From Amorphochlora amoebiformis (Eukaryota > Cercozoa > Chlorarachniophyceae): a stretch of 64,000 bases of DNA. Where the stretch lies: positions 1,116,001 to 1,180,000 of the forward strand of contig BAAHQB010000017.1 in the NCBI GenBank assembly GCA_054601695.1, written 5' to 3'. Of the stretch, positions 1 to 63,760 are shown piece by piece (the stretch's first letter is position 1; every line of letters starts with the position of its first letter). Made by a program: the position numbers and the translations under genes. The notes under the pieces are model-generated. The model had not been told where the DNA came from. It was given only the letters and a program-made list of their open reading frames with translations, and searched no databases.

Positions 1-50
1 ACACCTTAGATCAAATCTCCTATGAATTGATCGGAAGCAGGATCATATAC

Positions 51-430
51 CGTGTTCAGCTGGATGTATTCAACAGGATGTGAAGATTCAGGGGTTCCTG
101 GTGTAAAATTCACTGAATACTCTCAATGAGTGAATAACATTCGATCCCTGGTACCTCCTTCGCAAATGGCAATCGGACCATCTACTTCGATCACTGGAAC
201 CTCAGCAATAAGCTCTTCTGGAGTCTTTTCCTTCCTAGTCTGTATGTACCGGTGCCTTAGATCGATCCATATTCGAATCGAGAGATCCCATCCCATCCCA
301 AAACAAAGTTCACACTTACGTTGGATTGAGTAGAAAGCATGAAGGCCCTTGGAGCCCTCTGCATCAGGCTCACAGGCCTTGCAAACCGCATGAAAGCCAC
401 GGGCCGCAGGAGCCTCACGACACGAGCCAT
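51..430 (-). CDS. NDUFS6: NDUFS6-like CHCC zinc-finger protein, 5' part (mitochondrial complex I subunit)
   Basis: Three exons are visible on the minus strand: 430-320 (37 codons), 239-155 and 97-51; codon phase carries through both introns (donors GTAAGT and GTACCA, acceptors ACAG and CCAG). The 3' exon or exons lie beyond the left edge, after a donor at 50. Exon 1 starts at ATG 430 and encodes a peptide rich in Arg and hydrophobics with no acidic residue (MARVVRLLRPVAF...), typical of a mitochondrial presequence. Exons 2-3 encode PVIEVDGPIAICEGG followed by SHPVEYIQL; the spacing C-x8-H is that of the CHCC zinc finger of the 13-kDa complex I subunit. The missing CxxC pair would be in the unseen exon. 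Known family role: assembly and stability of the NADH dehydrogenase peripheral arm. Another CHCC mitochondrial protein is possible. A longer open frame from 545 uses a different frame and is not the gene. Confidence 0.83.
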
Positions 431-856
431 CTTTGAGCCGATGAAATAATAAAATAAACGGATTTCTTCGGTTGTTTGATGGATTTGACCTGTTATTTTT
501 GAGAATGGCTTCCGTGGGCCTTTCGGCCCATCTGCGACACGCCATGGGGCCTATATAACGTTACTACATCCCCCCAAAACCTTTCTATAACTATGGAAAT
601 GTGTGATATGGAGCGCACATTGAGAAAGGGTTGCTTAATCTAATTTGAAGCCTGAAATCGACCTACTTTTTAAGACTGGTGGGAGAAGGAGGGGGTATTG
701 TAGATATTTGGACTTAATCTAGAACTCCTTACCTATAATATCACACTTATAAGAATGTAGCAAGCTGTTGTTGGTAGGGGATGATGATTCAATGGATCTT
801 TGCAAAACTATTGATTATCAACTCTATGCAACAAAAGTATGCACACACTCACAAAA

Positions 857-857
<1 letters not shown>

Positions 858-923
<66 letters not shown>

Positions 924-1044
924 ATATGTGTATATTATGTACATATATACATATATGCATATGTGTATTATAAGGATGTATGTGAATATGCACACACATA
1001 ATACATATGTGTATGTGTATATGTGTATTGTAATATGGTATATT

Positions 1045-1076
<32 letters not shown>

Positions 1077-1117
1077 ACTATATATATATATATATATATA
1101 ATAACTATATATGTATG

Positions 1118-1170
<53 letters not shown>

Positions 1171-1248
1171 TTAAATTTTTACATATGTATGTATATTTAT
1201 GTTGTATATCTAATATATGGATATAGTTACATGTACATATTTATATTT

Positions 1249-1298
<50 letters not shown>

Positions 1299-1351
1299 GT
1301 AGGTTCGTTGAGTATAAGTATAACAAATACTCAATTTATATTATATTATAT

Positions 1352-1402
<51 letters not shown>

Positions 1403-1411
1403 TATATATAT

Positions 1412-1456
<45 letters not shown>

Positions 1457-1475
1457 TTACATATTATGTTGTACG
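858..1475. repeat. (ATT)n and (TA)n microsatellite cluster
   Basis: An uninterrupted ATT run (about 858-893) passes directly into TA tracts with short CACA and TGTG interruptions. The open frames across it read only as Tyr-Ile or Ile runs and are artefacts. Confidence 0.9.
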
Positions 1476-1589
1476 AATGTTGTACGTTCGTTAAGTATAC
1501 GTATAATCAATACTCATATACACATATCTTTAGTGAATAGCTATACTGAGCATATACTTATAATAACTTGATTGTTGTTAGAATCATAT

Positions 1590-1880
1590 TTTGAGGTTTC
1601 CTGTTGCTTCAACTTTCAACATCATACAAGCTAATTGCTAGGCAGATTTCTCCCATACGACTGCTGCACTAGCCGTTGAGCATCAAACCGAATATCTGCA
1701 CTGGTTGACCTAAGCTTCTAAGATATCTTGGGTCTCTGTAAAGTTGGGATAGAATCAAGGTCTTGCCGAAGCTCTCTACTCGATTGAAGTTGTAAGTTCA
1801 ATCCGAGTCGCCTGAAGGAGCTTATTGACTGTCTTCTCCACCATCGTCCTGATATTGTGAATAAAAGAGCAATCGTGAGC
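1590..1880 (-). other. Possible coding remnant or exon, unidentified
   Basis: This is the only non-repetitive island between the two leftmost genes. On the minus strand one frame is open from an acceptor-like TATCAG near 1852, runs about 45 codons to a single TAG, and then stays open another 28 codons; another frame contains SLGQPVQIFG, loosely like the splicing-factor SFM motif of Prp18/Prp4. The frames conflict, no convincing exon model closes, and it may equally be UTR or decayed sequence. Confidence 0.2.
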
Positions 1881-1929
1881 TTTGAAATTTGAATTACAAG
1901 TATCTTGATGATTTTATTGTATTATATCG

Positions 1930-1937
1930 TACGAAAT

Positions 1938-2003
<66 letters not shown>

Positions 2004-2060
2004 GTATATGTATGTATGTATGTATGTGTTATATATGTGATATAATAATGCATATTTCTC

Positions 2061-2119
<59 letters not shown>

Positions 2120-2216
2120 GTATACGTTTATATCTATGTTCATATATATATATATAATATATACATAATAACAATACATATACATATATACACCTATATA
2201 TGTATATATATATATA

Positions 2217-2274
<58 letters not shown>

Positions 2275-2280
2275 CAGATT

Positions 2281-2316
<36 letters not shown>

Positions 2317-2330
2317 AAAATATGTATATG
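1930..2330. repeat. (TA)n microsatellite block
   Basis: TA tracts with scattered TGTA and CATA interruptions, just 3' of the coiled-coil gene. No coding content. Confidence 0.9.
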
Positions 2331-2433
2331 TTTATATGTATGTGTATATGTTTACAATATTGTGAAATTTAGTAGACGATTTTAGTACATAAGTATACTT
2401 TTACGGATATATTCACAAACGTGTATAACATAG

Positions 2434-2961
2434 TTACTTTTTTTCGTTGTATTGCTTAATCGTGTTGTTGACTTGCTCCTTTCTCGAATGGATGTTGCGC
2501 TTGCGACGTTCAACTCGGGCCTTAAGGTGATCAATGCTGCCCTTTAATTCTTGTTTCTCAATCTTCAAGTCTATGATCGTGTTGCGAAGTTCTTTGATAG
2601 ACTTTTGGAGATTCTTGACCAACTGGGTACCCCTCATAATCTTCTTCTGTACTTCCTCCCTGCGTTTTAGCAGTATTCGTGAGTACAAGGTATGAAGAAT
2701 AGTCAGTCTATACCTTTGGGCACGTATATCCATGTATCTCGCCTTCTTCTCTCGTATTTCCTTCTTCACCGCCTCCACGCTTTCATAGAGATAGTTCTCC
2801 CCTGCCATCAGGGTGCGTCTGCTGGTCTGAAGCTTCTCAATAGGAGACTTCTCGGATAGAGTGGAATTATACAGCTCAGGGATTCTCTTTTCAGCAAAAG
2901 AGCCAACATGTCCTCCTTGCGGGGTGAGGTTTAGCCCGGATCGGAAATCAGATGCAGCCAT
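2434..2961 (-). CDS. Coiled-coil protein, 175 aa, function unknown
   Basis: A single-exon open frame from ATG 2961 to a TAA at 2434. Residues 1-40 are Gly/Pro/Ser containing and probably disordered. From about residue 45 to the end the sequence is very rich in Lys, Arg, Glu, Gln and Leu with heptad-like spacing (KIEKQELKGSIDHL), so most of the protein should be one long, basic coiled coil. There is no signal peptide, membrane segment or catalytic motif. The start lies 246 bp from the start of the divergent P0 gene, so the two probably share a promoter region. It is one of the few intronless frames here. Small basic coiled-coil proteins of this form occur in centriole, axoneme and ribosome-assembly settings, but I do not recognise the family and assign no function. 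Confidence 0.7.
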   Translation of the reverse strand: MAASDFRSGLNLTPQGGHVGSFAEKRIPELYNSTLSEKSPIEKLQTSRRTLMAGENYLYESVEAVKKEIREKKARYMDIRAQRYRLTILHTLYSRILLKRREEVQKKIMRGTQLVKNLQKSIKELRNTIIDLKIEKQELKGSIDHLKARVERRKRNIHSRKEQVNNTIKQYNEKK

Positions 2962-3207
2962 GGCGGGAAGTCGAAGTTTGGTTTTTCGTTGCCGACAAAC
3001 TAAAATACCTTGAAATAGAATGTCGGCTTATGGGCGCACGCAAATTTAATTTGGATTCCGAATTTTTATTTCTGTCGGCGTTATCGGACAAATCGACCGA
3101 AGGTTGACCCCGCCCCCATGGACGCGGACTGTGTATGATCGAATCTTGTTTCGGTTAGGTTAAATCGATTGCGCTGCCCAAAGCTCAGTCTCCTTCCCAG
3201 TACAAAA
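2962..3207. promoter_or_regulatory. Divergent promoter region between coiled-coil gene and P0
   Basis: 246 bp separate two start codons pointing away from each other. The segment is free of TA microsatellite and has a mixed, more GC-rich composition, unlike the introns. I see no clear TATA box. The role as a shared promoter is inferred from position only. Confidence 0.5.
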
Positions 3208-6070
<2,863 letters not shown>

Positions 6071-6435
6071 ATTTCGCGATCTGAGGACGGTCAATCTAAG
6101 CTATTTGCCAGCATATGATGCAGCTGCCGCAGCATGACTCCGCGCTAGACTGGGTAACGTATTACCACGCACACCGGCACAACGTCAGCCCAAGTTTCGG
6201 CGGGTTTCATTAGCTATATCAACGGCATCATGGTCATGCAGGCACTTTAGTTTATGCGTCACGTTGAAATGTTATTTCAATGAATATCTAGAATGTTATA
6301 AAGTATTATTATGTATGTATCTAATGTATATATAATATATCTAGAATCTAGAGAATATTGTAAAATGTTAAAATATTTATGAATATGACATTTATAATAC
6401 TATAGTATCTAGAGTATATATGTGTTCAAATATAT

Positions 6436-6469
<34 letters not shown>

Positions 6470-6601
6470 GTTTATACATGTTTATATATATCATAATATA
6501 TGTATGTACACTGCTAGATATATGTATTTATTTAAATTACATGCGTATTTTCCTGTTTATTTCATACGCACTAGATATGAATAATGAATTCATGATATAT
6601 T

Positions 6602-6655
<54 letters not shown>

Positions 6656-7469
6656 CACGTGCGCGTGTACAGCGTGTTGTATTTTTTAAATTTATACTAA
6701 GAATTTTTTTTGTTTCTATTTTATACATTACATATGATCCTTATATTGCCTAGATTACGTTAGACATGTTAGATAAAATAATTTAGATAGATACTAACCG
6801 ACCTAACACTAGTAACAGTTTCTCTTTCACGAACTTAGTAAATTGTAAATTTATAACTATCTATTTATATAGTGATTATCAAAGCCGAGCAGACAACTTC
6901 CATGAGTCAAATCAGTCAATCGTTTAGATATTCTAGATATTAACGATTCTTAACTAGAGTCCAATATTCCCATGATATTACTGGTATTAATTAAATGATT
7001 AAATACAACACACACACACATATATATATATATATGTCTAGATGTATATGTATATGTATATGTATGTAATGATTATATGTGTGTATAGATATGCATATAT
7101 ATATATATATGTATATATATATATGTGTATGTGTATCTAGATATTAACACACCACATCCAGGCCAGACCAATATATTGCAAGTTTTAAAAATAGATTTAT
7201 TTATCTTGAAGTGCTTAGTGTGTCTTAATCGCGATCAATTAAATCTAGATGAATTCCGCTTCCCAGCTTTGATCGTATCCTATGGGAGGCTCAAATGGTT
7301 CTATCTCTCTTGCTTCGAATTTAGCAAAAGCCCTCGCGCTTACCGATTGTTCTAAACCGAAACACAGATAGAAAAAGGTATTGACGTAATTTTGCATTGA
7401 ATAATGTTACATATTTACTTCCATTATATATGCATATATGTATTTATGTATGTATGTATGTATAATATA

Positions 7470-7510
<41 letters not shown>

Positions 7511-7529
7511 CATTCAAAAAATGCGTATA

Positions 7530-7608
<79 letters not shown>

Positions 7609-7659
7609 GCAAATGTACTGCATATATACACGTGCATATATATATATATATATATATTC

Positions 7660-7694
<35 letters not shown>

Positions 7695-7797
7695 ACGTAT
7701 ATATATATGTATATATAAATATATTACATATTTATATATATTTAAATATTCAACAGATATTTATACACACACACATATATATATATGTATAATATAT

Positions 7798-7864
<67 letters not shown>

Positions 7865-7926
7865 CATATATATATATATATATAAAATATGAATATATAT
7901 AAACATACACAAATAAGATGTACAAA

Positions 7927-7965
<39 letters not shown>
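6071..7965. other. Intergenic region between convergent P0 and PKG genes
   Basis: 3' flanks of two genes that point toward each other. 6071-6420 and 6700-7390 are single-copy AT-rich DNA; 6430-6650, 7010-7135 and 7440-7965 are TA-rich with CACA and TGTG patches. A 76-codon frame at 7125-7355 has no splice or homology support. Confidence 0.6.
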
Positions 7966-30567
<22,602 letters not shown>

Positions 30568-31096
30568 CGGAGTCGAAAGAGGGGTTATACACCGCTCAGG
30601 GTACAAAGGGTCGTCGGCGAATGGGCAGGCTCGGAAGGTTGATATATTCGCTTTGCGGAAGAATGAATGTTTTCTCCCTGAAGTGATACATGTGTATATA
30701 TTGAATAACGAATAATAAATTCTCACCCTTGTTTAGATTAGGGAAGAGTTCACCTCCTCGCAAGGGGAGGGTAAATACGAGTTAGCAGGTTTCGATTTGC
30801 ATCTCCTGCTTGCCCAGTGGCCACACTCGCGCAAATTTAAAACAAGGAGAAAATATCATGTATTTTTCGGGCGATAAACTCTAAATTAAATTTAACTAAA
30901 TTTAATTTCACGGTGGTCATCTGGGTTCCGTGGCCTCCGGGTCGTGGGGGATTTCTCTTACTTTTTAAGGCCACGGTTGAGTTCCATGGCGACTCGGCGG
31001 GCTCTCTCCTCCTGCCGAGCGGAAGAGAGGGTCAATAGAATACCAAAGCCTTCCTGCCAGAATAGAAGAAGACTGAATTTGGGGAGTCGAAGGCGG
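30568..31096. promoter_or_regulatory. Divergent region between PKG and aspartic protease genes
   Basis: About 530 bp between the chosen start codons, nearly free of TA microsatellite. 30860-30905 is a short AAATTTAATTT-rich patch. The PKG frame remains open to 30677, and on the protease side the frame is open up to an ATG at 30986, so parts of this segment may be 5' exon or UTR. A shared promoter is inferred from position. Confidence 0.45.
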
Positions 31097-52622
<21,526 letters not shown>

Positions 52623-53221
52623 CTACTTAAATATGCATAGATTGATATTCAGCACCTTGGTGAGCTCATGCGTGCGATCGAGCTTTCCCCAGATTGTGAC
52701 ATGCAGTTTCTTGTCGTCAGTATGCACCTAAAATGTTTTCGAGTTGTTATGATAAAATGAGTGAGAAATACTTGACGTTGCTTTGTTTACGTCTGAAACC
52801 CGTTCACAAGTGTCGTTTTTACGACCTCATTGATCATTGATTGTAGTCTCATTTATCATCAGACTCTCATTGTTGAAACAACAAAGTCATGCCATTTACT
52901 TATCGACGCCAGTTATGAGCGTACGAGTAGAATCTGGTTTGATCGTATCAAATCCAAGGAAATCATGGTACCAGATACTTGTAGTTGATCCCGGCGACGA
53001 CCTGGGTCTGCACACCCTTGACCTCGAAAGTCCTGAGATATGGATATGAGGTCAGACTGTTGTTTGTCAAGTTGGTGGTCAACGTAACGAATCGAACGGT
53101 TGAATTACTTGAATTCGTCGACTTTAAGCTTGCCTGCGACAGCTTTTTTCATGCCAAGGATGATCTTTGTCTCGTCGGCGTTCGGGGCGCGGAAAGATGT
53201 GAAACCTCCAACGACGCTCAT
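52623..53221 (-). CDS. Stefin-type cystatin, cysteine protease inhibitor
   Basis: Three exons: 53221-53109, 53032-52972, 52727-52623; 279 nt, 92 aa, the size of type-1 cystatins. No signal peptide, so cytosolic as in stefins. The N-terminus carries the Gly pair (MSVVGGFTSF) that enters the protease cleft, the first hairpin is TQVVAGINYKY (residues 47-57), a match to the QxVxG motif, and the C-terminal half gives KLHVTIWGKL where the second binding loop lies. Known role: tight reversible inhibition of papain-family (C1) proteases such as cathepsins. Introns are 76 and 244 bp and TA-poor, unlike those of neighbouring genes. Donors GTAATT and GTACCA, acceptors CTCAG and TTTTAG. No disulphide pattern. 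Confidence 0.92.
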
Positions 53222-54123
53222 ATTTCGTTCTTGATTAATATCTGGATCAAAAAACACGATTTCCGCACATCAGAATAGCATTTCATTCAACTAAAATTCA
53301 TATGGCCGCTTTCCATTGGTTGGAAACCCGTTAAAAACCCTTCCAACCTACACGGCAGAATGCGCTACCGTTCTCGCTTTTGAAGTACACGTGGACATCA
53401 CAGGTCAAACATGTTAACCTCTAATAATCTCAATTATATTTAAAAAGTCGGCACTGCACCGATCAGGCTGGTTTGACCAGTCTGAGCGGCGGTCTCTACA
53501 CTACACTGTCTCTTTGCGGGTTGATATCGTGTATTAAGATGTAAGAGATAGAAAAATATCCTTTGATGAATACGATACTGTGAGAGGGAAGGATGAACTT
53601 TTTAGAAGAAGGAAGCTAAGGTCATTTTCCAGAGGGGGCGACGCGACGTTCGACTGGCACCAAGAGGGTAGGTCCTTCGTGAAGAATCTTACAAGACTCA
53701 AGGGGGGAAAACAGATATTTCTATTTTATGAAATTAGGTCAGATTTGTACACTTGTTCAATCGAGATGGAATCAAGCTAAGCCCACAGACCTGTCTCAAT
53801 CTCCTGAAATCATGATATCGATACTCGTAAGCGTATCCACTCTTATCATCCTAGACTACACCGAAGGCTAGACTGGGTTGTTGAAGACTCTTATATTAAT
53901 TAGGAATTAACTAGATTAATGCCTGCCAAAATTAAAAATGAATGAATTACTCATTGATTGTCACTTATGATTCATCATGATACTACTATGATACTAGCTA
54001 CTCGTATATACATATACACACACACACACATATTTATATATATATATATATGTATGTATATATATATTATATATATATATATGTATATATATTATATATA
54101 TATATATATATATAATATATATA

Positions 54124-54185
<62 letters not shown>

Positions 54186-54200
54186 GTATATATATTATTA

Positions 54201-54275
<75 letters not shown>

Positions 54276-54418
54276 ATATATATATATATATATCATACAT
54301 ATATATACTATAGTATACATACATGTACTAGGCTTATAGTATATGTATAATACTGTAATATTATACTACTGTAGCCTAGCCATAGTATATATCATAGTAT
54401 ATATTTTCATATATATCA

Positions 54419-54515
<97 letters not shown>

Positions 54516-54621
54516 ATACACACACTAATATTATACTATATATAGTATATATGATATTATATATTATAATATATATCATACTATATATATATATATACAT
54601 ATATATGTATGTATATACTAG

Positions 54622-54665
<44 letters not shown>

Positions 54666-55466
54666 TACATATAGTATATATATCTAGATATAATATTATT
54701 ATTAATATATCTATATATATATATATATATATATATCTAGATATATACGATGATATATTCAATGATTACGTACTCTAGTTACTTGTGTATACTGCAAATT
54801 TAGATCTAGTAGATATATACTACAAATTAGTCTCATGTTGTCCAGAGAAAGTCTGTAAAATTCCAATACTAATGATTAATATTCTAGATATTATAGGCTG
54901 CACTTCCTTGGGCTACAATTAAAGTATAAATCATATTATGTAAACTTGACCAATACAAATCGTTCTGATTAAAATAGGCTGCACTTCCTTGCATGTATGG
55001 GCTACAATTAAAGTATAAATTATTTAAACTTGACGCTGACTGCAGACAGAATGTAGAAGATAGAAACTAGAGAAAGGATCGCTAAGCTAGAGAAAGGATC
55101 GCTAAGCTAGAGAAAGGATCGCTAAGCTAACTGTATTACCTCACAAATTCCTATGGAAGTTCTACTGAAGGTTCCGTGTTGGGTTAACTAGACCCATTCG
55201 ACCCTTTGTTCTAAATGCGAAGGCTCCACACCTTCGAAAGCACACTTATATGTAGATGATGCGTACACCCATACGTGTTACATTGGGACACACCCAATCG
55301 CTGAGCTACGGTCTTGTTTGGCATTGTTCTGTGAAGCGCTTGTCGTCCGAGAACTGCAGCATCCGTTGAATAGAGATGGAGGCGCTGCCTGCTTTCTAGC
55401 CCTTCCCTTCAAGCTTCGCCGACGAACAAGCTAAGTGGATGTATGCTACTGTATAATGGGTTCCTA
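53222..55466. other. Intergenic region
   Basis: 53222-54000 is single-copy with scattered short frames and no splice-supported gene; 54005-54770 is TA-rich; 54890-55130 holds small repeats; the rest is single-copy 3' flank of the WW gene. Confidence 0.55.
54893..55131. repeat. Small direct and tandem repeats
   Basis: ATAGGCTGCACTTCCTTG with GGGCTACAATTAAAGTATAAAT occurs at 54893-54930 and 54975-55020 (the second copy has a 7-bp insert). Next to it GCTAGAGAAAGGATCGCTAA is repeated three times in tandem at 55066-55129. Confidence 0.9.
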
Positions 55467-56149
55467 TTATTGTAACATGCTTCCATATGAAGGATTGTGT
55501 ACCCGCATTTCCTCCTTGAGTGTTATCCCTTCAAACATAAAATCAGCGTTCGACTCGTGATCGAACTTCGGGGATTTAATTGACTCTTGGTGAAGATGCG
55601 GGGAGTTCAACCGAGGGAACTTTAGGTTGCTGGGGGTGACGGGCTGCAGAATTCCCGACCGGTCGACGACAGCCGCGATTTTCTTCTCCTCGGCCGGTGA
55701 AGCGAAAACTATCCCCGAGGATGAGCGTAAGTGAGTAGAAGGACTCTGGTCGACGGAGCTTTGGGGAGAGAACTGGAGAGTCGAGTCGTGGATTACATAG
55801 TGTCTTGGGCGCCTCCATGATGTTTCGCCTGAATTTGAGAGCTCAGAAATTATATTAACGACAAACGTTGTCGTTACCAGTCATCATGTTGTAGTAGTAT
55901 GCCGTGTGAGTTGAGTCGTCGATGTACAACACCCACGGCGTCCTACGTCCAGGGCTCTGAAAAAACCAAGTCAAAATATCTTATTGCGTGCCAATCATAC
56001 CGAAGGAAGTATCTCACGTTAAAATTGATTTCGCCACTCGTTGCAAACGAACATCTGCTGCTCGAAAAGGACCCGCGCACCTTTCTAGATGGCCCAAATC
56101 GCTCCCTGAGTGCAGGAGAAAGTGGTGACTTGGGATGCGTAGACGTCAT
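55467..56149 (-). CDS. WW-domain protein, 169 aa
   Basis: Exons 56149-56081, 55956-55878, 55828-55467; phase-consistent, 510 nt. The WW domain spans a 49-bp intron: TPWVLYIDDSTHTAYYYN then MMTGETSWRRP, with the two signature Trp at residues 31 and 54 (22 residues between), the Tyr-Tyr-Tyr strand and the closing Pro at 57. WW domains bind proline-containing motifs (PPxY, or phospho-Ser/Thr-Pro), so this is likely an adaptor. The remaining 110 residues are Ser/Pro/His-rich and probably disordered, ending NPSYGSMLQ. ATG 56149 is chosen because an in-frame upstream extension meets a stop within about 20 codons; an upstream exon joined at the CGTCAG near 56173 remains possible. The start lies 235 bp from the divergent C2 gene. 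Confidence 0.82.
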
Positions 56150-56384
56150 GCCTATCCGTTGCCGGCAGTGTTCTCTGACGTGGTCTCAAGCGAACAGTGA
56201 ACATCTAGTCGAAACAACGAAACCCGGGGAAATCGGCGGGGATTCGGATTAATCTGCCGAAGAATTCGAGAAATAAAATCTCGGATGCAATGGCGTCCAA
56301 ACCAGGTCGGATGTCTACCGGGGATTTCGGATATAAAATGCCAATCTTTGATGTGCTGGGGTCGAATATTCAGGGACCGAGATT
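56150..56384. promoter_or_regulatory. Divergent promoter region between WW and C2 genes
   Basis: 235 bp between opposing start codons, TA-poor and of mixed composition. It contains CCCGGGGAAATCGGCGGGGA at 56222-56241, a small GC-rich patch. A shared promoter is inferred from position. Confidence 0.45.
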
Positions 56385-57281
56385 ATGGAGGCTCAGCAGG
56401 AGAAGATAGCAATCAAGATTGTAAATTTTCCCACGTGAAATGCAGATAGTGTGAAATTGAACTCTCCTGTTGATATTTAAACGCCTTCATGTCCCTTTCC
56501 AGGTGATCATGGACGCCCAGAAGCTCGAATTTGTACGTGAGCAAGCCCCACTCAACCATTACTGCGTCTCAGAAATTGCAATAGTAATGATATGATATCA
56601 GTCTCCCTCGTTCCAAAGAGGCACAGGGCAAGAATGTAAGGCCTGCAACACGACCAACGTAGTCAACCCCTACTGTATCGTCGAGGTGATTCGAAGCATC
56701 AGACCTTCTAACCTTTAATTCAAGCTTTCTTTCTTGCTTATATTCATGCTACAGCCACAAATCAATCCAGCAACACTCGCGAAAAGCAAATTCCTGACAA
56801 CGCATACTTTTGTGAACATAGGTTCGTAGTATGGAGGACGGGTCCGTCGAGCAAAGGAAAACAAAGTATCTACTCGAATCCCTGCAAGTTCACCCGGCAA
56901 CTTTTCGATCTAATTGTAAACTCAGGATAGCAAGAAAGACGAGAAATCCTGCGTGGAATCAAGCGTTCGTCTTCAACGGTACGCCTGTGATGTTCCAAAA
57001 GTCTTAATTGCTTGTGGTTCATGATTTTTAACCAACTAGTACGTAGAGGACTTGTCTCCGCGCGATTCCATGTGCATAACAAGAGCACCAAGCCTCATCT
57101 CGTACATACCTGTCAAGGAGAGGTATTATTACATACACGAACACGATCACTGTGTTGTTTTTTCACTTAAGATGACCCATTTTTGCAGTGTCAGCTCGAC
57201 TTAGTATTACGGAATCGTCTCACGCGGCCGAGAAGGTTGATCGAGATCCAATCAATAATTTTTAATTATATACATATATAT

Positions 57282-57332
<51 letters not shown>

Positions 57333-57366
57333 TATGTATACATATATGATGAGATATATAAATATA

Positions 57367-57451
<85 letters not shown>

Positions 57452-57576
57452 GATACACACACACATATATATATATGTATACATATATACATATATACAT
57501 TTATATATATTACATATATATATATATATATATTATTATATACACATATATACACATGTATATATATATATATATA

Positions 57577-57663
<87 letters not shown>

Positions 57664-57798
57664 ACAAATGTATCTAATATATAAATTTGATTCATGTCTA
57701 CAAACCTCATCTCGCTTCAATTCTCCAGCTACTGGATTCCTCTTCAGAATTGCGCAGGTCTCCTTCACGTCAAGGTGTACACTCCGATACAAGCATGA
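56385..57798 (+). CDS. C2-domain protein, 161 aa
   Basis: Seven exons: 56385-56420, 56503-56532, 56602-56685, 56822-56978, 57040-57101, 57189-57235, 57729-57798; 486 nt, phase-consistent. The whole protein is about one C2 domain: [13 protein letters not shown] (first strand), [24 protein letters not shown] (a strong C2 signature, about residues 89-101), [10 protein letters not shown], and a close [19 protein letters not shown], like the W-x-x-L...G-x-L-x-V end of C2 domains. C2 domains bind membranes, often through Ca2+; the usual Asp ligands are mostly replaced here (Asn-Pro-Tyr rather than Asp-Pro-Tyr), so binding may be Ca2+-independent. Intron 6 contains a 400-bp TA block (57266-57660); the others are short. 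Confidence 0.82.
57266..57660. repeat. (TA)n block in the last C2-gene intron
   Basis: TA tracts with short CACACA and TGTG interruptions. Frames of up to 176 codons on both strands here are artefacts. Confidence 0.92.
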
Positions 57799-58261
57799 GC
57801 TAAACCCTACTCATAATCTTTACTTCCTAAGATGAATTTCATTTCACCTAAGATGAATTTCAAATCACTTTACCCTTAACCCAGGGTCTGGGTCTGACAT
57901 ACGTTTCGTCGTATATACACCTAACATGTGAATAATATACGCATATCATATTCATATATTTACGACAAACACAAATCATTAGTTGGAGACATGGGACTCG
58001 ATAAGAGAAATGGAACAGAGGAAGAAGAATAAGGTAAATTCCCCACTTTGTAACGTGTTACAGTTCGACTGAAATACATCACTTTATCGCATACACCAAT
58101 GACCGCGCATAATATGTTACGGCTTGAAACCCCTTCGAACAAAACGAGAGTGAAAGTTGTGCAGACCGTGGGACAACCTTAGGATTTAAACTGACAATAA
58201 ATTAGGCACAGCTCTCGCAAAGGAGGGCTGGCTCGGGTAAGCGCGCGCGCGAGAGAGAGAG

Positions 58262-58303
<42 letters not shown>

Positions 58304-58372
58304 CGGATAGCCTAAGACGAAGAAAGAAAAAGATAAAGTGAGAGATTAACAGAGGACACGTGTGGAAATAAT
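57799..58372. other. Intergenic region with a GA tract
   Basis: Single-copy sequence between two plus-strand genes. GATGAATTTCA is repeated near 57832 and 57850. A (GA)n run at about 58251-58304 lies 70-120 bp before the next start codon and could be a promoter element; this is inference. Confidence 0.55.
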
Positions 58373-62651
<4,279 letters not shown>

Positions 62652-63001
62652 ATAATTCCAAATCTATCAATCACACAAAATGTCTTGGAGAACCCACAGC
62701 CCCACTCTCCCTCGCCTCTCTTTTCCTCCCTCCATTTTTGTTTCTAGATACCGTCTCTCTCTTCTCTCTCTCTCTCTCTCTTCCCATCTCTCTCTCTCTC
62801 TCTTCCCATCTCTCTCTCTCTCTCTTCCCATCTCTCTCTTCCCATCTCTCTCTCTCTCTCTCTCTTCTCATCTCTCTCTCTCTCTCTTCCCATCTCTCTC
62901 TCTCTCTCTCTTCTCATCTCTCTCTCTCTCTCTTCCCATCTCTCTCTCTCTCTCTCTTCCCATCTCTCTCTCTCTCTTCCCATCTCTCTCTCTCTCTCTT
63001 C

Positions 63002-63052
<51 letters not shown>

Positions 63053-63232
63053 CCCCCCCCCCTTCTCTCTCTCTCTCTCTCCTTGCAGGGTTTATATGAT
63101 TGATACTTATGTGTTGCATTTTCCTCTATTTACTCTCTTTCGCTGTATATTGGCTCGTTCTCGATCTGGCTCTCTATCTCTCTCTCTGTGTCTCTCTATC
63201 TGTCTCTTTATCTCTCTGACTCTCTCTCTGGG

Positions 63233-63269
<37 letters not shown>

Positions 63270-63594
63270 CTCTCTCTCTGTCTCTCTCCCTCTGGCTCTG
63301 TCTCTCTGTCTCCCTCTTTGGTTCTCTCCCGTCTCTCTGTCTCTCTTTCGCTGGATCTCTCTCTCTCTCTCTTTCTCTGGATCTCTCTCTCTCTCTCTCC
63401 CTCTTTGGCTCTCTCCCGCTGGATCTCTGTCTCTCTGTCTCTCTTTCTCTGGATCTCTCTCTCTCTCTCTTTCTCTGGATCTCTCTCTCTCTCTCTTTCT
63501 CTGGATCTCTCTCTCTCTCTTTCTCTGGATCTCTCTCTCTCTCTTTCTCTGGATCTCTCTCTCTCTCTTTCTCTGGATCTCTCTCTCTTTCTCT

Positions 63595-63648
<54 letters not shown>

Positions 63649-63722
63649 ATCTCTCTCTCTCTCTCTCTTTCTCTGGATCTCTCTCTCTCTCTTTCTCTGG
63701 ATCTCTCTCTCTCTCTTTCTCT

Positions 63723-63760
<38 letters not shown>

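Larger units (their letters stand above)
431..2433. other. Intergenic region, mostly TA microsatellite
   Basis: Between two minus-strand genes. It holds single-copy AT-rich DNA (431-855), an ATT run passing into TA tracts (858-1475), a single-copy island (1560-1890) and a further TA block (1930-2330). Apart from the doubtful island at 1590-1880 I see no gene. Confidence 0.6.

Noticed and set aside
123-545. 140-codon minus frame over the NDUFS6-like locus
   Set aside because: It reads through two introns in one frame; the spliced model gives a mitochondrial presequence and the C-x8-H motif instead.
768-2385. Many open frames reading Tyr-Ile-Tyr-Ile across the window (this stretch as example)
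   Set aside because: They are translations of (TA)n in either strand, overlap each other, and have no splice or family support.
53580-53780. Plus-strand frame of 66 codons
   Set aside because: Begins with GTG, no splice partner, and no recognisable family.
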